A stretch of 64,000 nt of DNA from Siphonodentalium dalli (taxonomy: Eukaryota; Mollusca; Scaphopoda; Gadilida; Siphonodentaliidae): assembly GCA_032622095.1 (NCBI GenBank), contig CP136067.1, positions 47,845,549 to 47,909,548 on the forward strand, given 5' to 3'. The position numbers were made by a program, and so were the translations under genes. A model generated the notes under the pieces. The model was not told the DNA's origin. It searched no databases and worked only from the letters and a program-made list of their open reading frames with translations. Shown piece by piece: positions 63,701 to 64,000 of the stretch. Within the stretch, counting starts at the first letter, position 1; each line of letters begins with the position of its first letter.

Positions 63701-64000
63701 GGCACAGGATATTCAATGCTGCACCAGCACAGCTGCCGTCATGACAGATGTTTATATGTGAGACATTATAGTTCCCATGCCATAGTACCATTCTGTCGAT
63801 ATTCTATTTGACAAGTAGTAAGACAACTTAGTTATCACCACCCTACAGGTTTCTATGTTTTGCACTCTAGACTCGCTGACTGCGTTGGATAAAGAAAAAC
63901 ATAGCTTTCCTAGAAAGCAGATTTCAGAATACAGATTTCATTATTTTGCAGGCAATAGGCGGAGTTCATGAGGAATTTATTTTCTCGCCCAGATTGGATA
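45714..64000 (+). CDS. DNPEP: Aspartyl aminopeptidase (M18), 5' part, nine exons
   Basis: Cytosolic zinc aminopeptidase that removes N-terminal Asp and Glu; family M18 enzymes form dodecamers. Exons: 45714-45734, 47873-47954, 50670-50758, 54440-54553, 55518-55643, 59544-59668, 61622-61706, 62271-62378 and 63952 to past 64000. All introns are GT-AG, phases 0, 1, 0, 0, 0, 2, 0, 0, giving about 266 uninterrupted residues. Family marks: [12 protein letters not shown] (residues about 24-36), FAVGG, GAHTDSP with the first zinc-ligand His at about 95, [18 protein letters not shown]-like and [17 protein letters not shown], and FIFSPRLD at the window edge, whose Asp is a bridging metal ligand (human Asp264). 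The vertebrate enzyme is about 475-485 residues, so the remaining 210 or so lie outside. The start has two adjacent ATGs directly after an in-frame TGA; the second (45717) has the better context. Introns are loaded with hairpin repeats. Confidence 0.95.
45775..46002. mobile_element. TTAACCCTTTC-type MITE with near-perfect central palindrome
   Basis: TTAACCCTTTCAGTCAGC start and GGCACTGAAAGGGTTAA end with TTAA borders, in DNPEP intron 1. The centre (45833-45965) is a palindrome of about 66 bp per arm with almost no loop, turning at gagctcttagagctc. Confidence 0.85.
46400..46810. other. AT-rich intron stretch
   Basis: Dense ta/ata runs at 46495-46750, otherwise nothing. Confidence 0.4.
46810..47733 (-). 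pseudogene. LINE reverse-transcriptase C-terminal fragment
   Basis: Minus strand, frameshifted. 47733-47437 reads [20 protein letters not shown], a familiar non-LTR retrotransposon block just after the reverse-transcriptase palm. A second frame (47651-47466) supplies [11 protein letters not shown]. Further on (about 47100) [11 protein letters not shown] matches the NH-LPIE-GR block of the same elements. Multiple stops; 5' truncated. Confidence 0.75.
47725..47795. repeat. Intronic hairpin (CCAGTGCATTCTCTTATATA family)
   Basis: Stem of about 30 bp, turning at ggctccctatgggagac. DNPEP intron 1. Confidence 0.8.
47873..47954 (+). CDS. DNPEP: DNPEP exon 2
   Basis: Acceptor ttctatttcag, donor gtaagg. 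Encodes [18 protein letters not shown] and VDKCPSPYH; the PSP-H motif is typical of M18 N-termini. Confidence 0.93.
48540..48622. repeat. Two-copy tandem repeat, 40 bp
   Basis: aaagatctatagtctgtacc-tacatgtaag-cgatcaac occurs twice in a row with one base difference, then a third partial start (aaagatct). Confidence 0.85.
48660..50277. mobile_element. TTTTAGCTCA-type repeat element with 161-bp tandem array
   Basis: Begins tttttagctcaacttgg with a short hairpin near 48710, then a GC-rich ggcgggcggc tract, then the tandem array, and ends caccgaaaacgagacacagc-type sequence. The start and the gagttatggccctt phrase are common in bivalve genomes; the formal class is not known to me. Confidence 0.6.
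48885..50172. repeat. Eight-copy 161-bp tandem array
   Basis: The landmark gctcgttagcgcgataactt recurs at 48891, 49052, 49213, 49374, 49535, 49696, 49857 and 50018, exactly 161 bases apart each time. Copies 1-3 are almost identical; the last two are the most diverged. Confidence 0.95.
50278..50512. mobile_element. MITE family B copy 6, left-truncated
   Basis: Starts inside the family at tcaacattttgttcaacaca and ends CAGATTACGGATCTTTAA with a TTAA border. It abuts the end of the 48660 element, so one inserted into the other. Confidence 0.65.
50670..50758 (+). CDS. DNPEP: DNPEP exon 3
   Basis: Acceptor tttttttacag. Encodes [20 protein letters not shown] and PWKVEPTKK. Donor gtttgt is weaker than the others. 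Confidence 0.93.
50939..52383. mobile_element. Element with inverted cagggtttccgccagg termini
   Basis: acatgtatcagggtttccgc at 50939 and its inverted counterpart gcggaaaccctgcatgtat at 52364-52382 enclose 1.4 kb in DNPEP intron 3. The interior has no recognisable gene. A related phrase stands at 54055. Confidence 0.5.
52980..53300. repeat. Dispersed repeat, intron 3 copy
   Basis: aaagtgatgtgaatcactcc through ccagttggcatagtgcctga is matched by 60660-60990 in intron 6 in the same orientation, roughly 85-90 percent alike by eye. Confidence 0.7.
53490..53717. mobile_element. TTAACCCTTTGAGTGCCAGG-type MITE, one end eroded
   Basis: Right end CCTGGCACTCAAAGGGTTAA is intact. The left end resembles the interior ctggcactaaacctacaaaa of the intact copy at 61316. 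Contains the hairpin at 53600-53666. Confidence 0.7.
53600..53666. repeat. Intronic hairpin, intron 3
   Basis: Near-perfect stem, about 31 bp, turning at gaccTATggtc. Confidence 0.85.
54440..54553 (+). CDS. DNPEP: DNPEP exon 4 with HTDSP zinc-ligand motif
   Basis: 38 codons, [17 protein letters not shown] then [20 protein letters not shown]. The His of HTDSP is the first zinc ligand of the family. Donor gtgagg. Confidence 0.95.
54712..55093. mobile_element. TTAACCCTTCC-type MITE with three hairpins
   Basis: TTAACCCTTCCATGACTGGA start, CTATTCTCGGAAGGGTTAA end, TTAA borders, intron 4. Hairpins at about 54761-54826, 54893-54950 and 54975-55045, each an imperfect copy of the same stem. Confidence 0.8.
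55375..55455. repeat. Short palindrome (accgaacacctctc)
   Basis: aaaccgaacacctctctaaac pairs with gttcggtttggagaggtttt around ggagggccggtcc. Related aaacctctc-type phrases lie at 48040-48080. A small MITE in intron 4. Confidence 0.65.
55518..55643 (+). CDS. DNPEP: DNPEP exon 5
   Basis: 42 codons including [19 protein letters not shown], a nearly invariant M18 segment. Donor gtatgt. Confidence 0.95.
56060..56600. repeat. TTTTTAGCTCACCTGAG repeat, intron 5
   Basis: Starts ttttagctcacctgagacga with the inverted partner tcgtctcaggtgagct-type hairpin and a (cgtc) run, then two to three diverged tandem units of about 145 bp bearing tttggtgtggatgttcccta and gccataactct. Typical of bivalve interspersed repeats. 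Confidence 0.65.
56990..57363. repeat. Two intronic hairpins, intron 5
   Basis: 56993-57042 is a short form (ccagtgtattctcctatata / agaatacactgg) without the turn segment. 57297-57363 is a longer form with a damaged right arm. Confidence 0.7.
57636..57770. repeat. Dispersed repeat fragment, intron 5
   Basis: Partner of 25268-25430. Confidence 0.55.
58812..59266. mobile_element. Nested-hairpin element, intron 5
   Basis: Outer inverted ends gcctgag...cctgtcattt and aaatgacagg...ctcaggc. Hairpin 1 at 58842-58935 (agaatgaggtccccagaggg with its complement), a middle hairpin at 58976-59025 (gttcccaaatggtga / cctattgggaac), hairpin 3 at 59156-59239 (same sequence as hairpin 1). So three stems lie inside one larger stem. 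Confidence 0.8.
59544..59668 (+). CDS. DNPEP: DNPEP exon 6
   Basis: 41 codons plus two bases: [20 protein letters not shown] region. The end at 59668 (gtaagt donor) gives phase 2, which completes Val with exon 7. Confidence 0.94.
60027..60426. mobile_element. TTAACCCTTTACCCAACA MITE with two hairpins, intron 6
   Basis: TTAACCCTTTACCCAACA start, TGTTGGGTAAAGGGTTAA end, TTAA borders. Near-perfect hairpins at 60181-60247 and 60329-60395, their turns in opposite orientation. Confidence 0.85.
60660..60990. repeat. Dispersed repeat, intron 6 copy
   Basis: Partner of 52980-53300. Confidence 0.7.
61316..61569. mobile_element. Intact TTAACCCTTTGAGTGCC MITE, intron 6
   Basis: 254 bp, TTAACCCTTTGAGTGCCAGG and CCTGGCACTCAAAGGGTTAA termini, TTAA borders. 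Contains the hairpin 61367-61433 (CCAATGCATTCTCTTATATA ... complement), about 31 paired bases and a small inner stem cgacc/ggtcg. This is the best-preserved copy in the window. Confidence 0.9.
61622..61706 (+). CDS. DNPEP: DNPEP exon 7
   Basis: Encodes [15 protein letters not shown] and an acidic variable loop ([13 protein letters not shown]), where animal orthologs also vary in length. Confidence 0.92.
61980..62080. repeat. ATGGC-motif fragment in intron 7
   Basis: gccgacattttggcagccat (61999) is a minus-strand version of the motif in the giant palindromes, isolated here. Confidence 0.4.
62112..62180. repeat. Truncated TTAACCCTTCC element, intron 7
   Basis: ttaacccttccatgactggc onward to ccaatgcattctct, then cut off. 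Confidence 0.65.
62271..62378 (+). CDS. DNPEP: DNPEP exon 8
   Basis: 36 codons: [16 protein letters not shown] then [16 protein letters not shown], matching the family E-L--ADTQ-A block. Donor gtgagt. Confidence 0.94.
63512..63745. mobile_element. TTCAACCCTTCC hairpin element, intron 8
   Basis: Starts caacccttccatgactggag. One partial hairpin at 63568-63610 and one near-perfect hairpin at 63636-63702. It ends in caccagcacagctgccgtca, the same tail as at 47817-47840. The last full element before DNPEP exon 9. Confidence 0.75.
63952..64000 (+). CDS. DNPEP: DNPEP exon 9, cut by window end
   Basis: Acceptor ttattttgcag. Encodes [16 protein letters not shown], including the metal-ligand Asp, and continues beyond the window. 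Confidence 0.94.

Overview
The window looks like a low-GC animal genome, most likely a lophotrochozoan and probably a bivalve mollusc. Evidence for this: a spliced animal-type gene with GT-AG introns, dispersed repeats starting TTTTAGCTCA of a kind familiar from bivalves, a very high load of DNA-transposon relics, and a decayed LINE. The species assignment is inference. No rRNA, tRNA, CRISPR or prokaryotic operon was seen.

Two host genes can be supported. (1) On the + strand from 45714 to past the window end lies the 5' two thirds of an aspartyl aminopeptidase gene (DNPEP, peptidase family M18). Nine exons (the last cut by the window end) have matching phases and reach the conserved HTDSP and PRLD metal-ligand motifs. 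(2) On the - strand at about 11356-9136 lies a small four-exon candidate gene found only by reading splice sites. It predicts a signal peptide, four clustered cysteines and a strongly cationic tail, in about 84 residues.

The rest is mobile-element material, dominated by inverted-repeat (foldback) architecture at every scale. Layout: 789-2022 foldback element with 16-bp subrepeats; 2038-7100 a 5.06-kb palindrome; 7573-8060 and 12483-12964 related TTAA-flanked MITEs; 9136-11389 the secreted-peptide gene; 13155-13745 another TTAA MITE; 13767-17587 a frameshifted multi-copy element gene (PIN-like and CXC motifs); 17600-23043 repeat relics and MITEs; 24080-24828 an internally deleted hAT element with an 8-bp target duplication; 25440-27250 a 159/153-bp minisatellite in a GGTTCTT-rich setting; 27763-33936 a 6.17-kb palindrome with an 8-bp target duplication; 33969-35735 an inverted-terminal element; 37555-38555 a GGTTCTTCG foldback; 38890-39484 a near-identical second copy of the 13-kb MITE; 40332-44275 a region with a recurring 14-base motif; 42819-43320 a TTTGCACTTAAG palindrome cluster; 44718-44980 a MITE.

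From 45.7 kb onward the DNPEP introns are full of a different family: roughly 67-bp near-perfect hairpins (CCAATGCATTCTCTTATA...), often nested in TTAACCCTT...AAGGGTTAA elements. I saw none in the first 45 kb. The introns also hold a LINE fragment and a 161-bp tandem array.

The two giant palindromes share an unexpected feature. Each arm carries a YY1-like motif (AAGATGGCGGCC and variants) at about 170-bp or 350-bp spacing, which suggests one element class built from about 175-bp modules.
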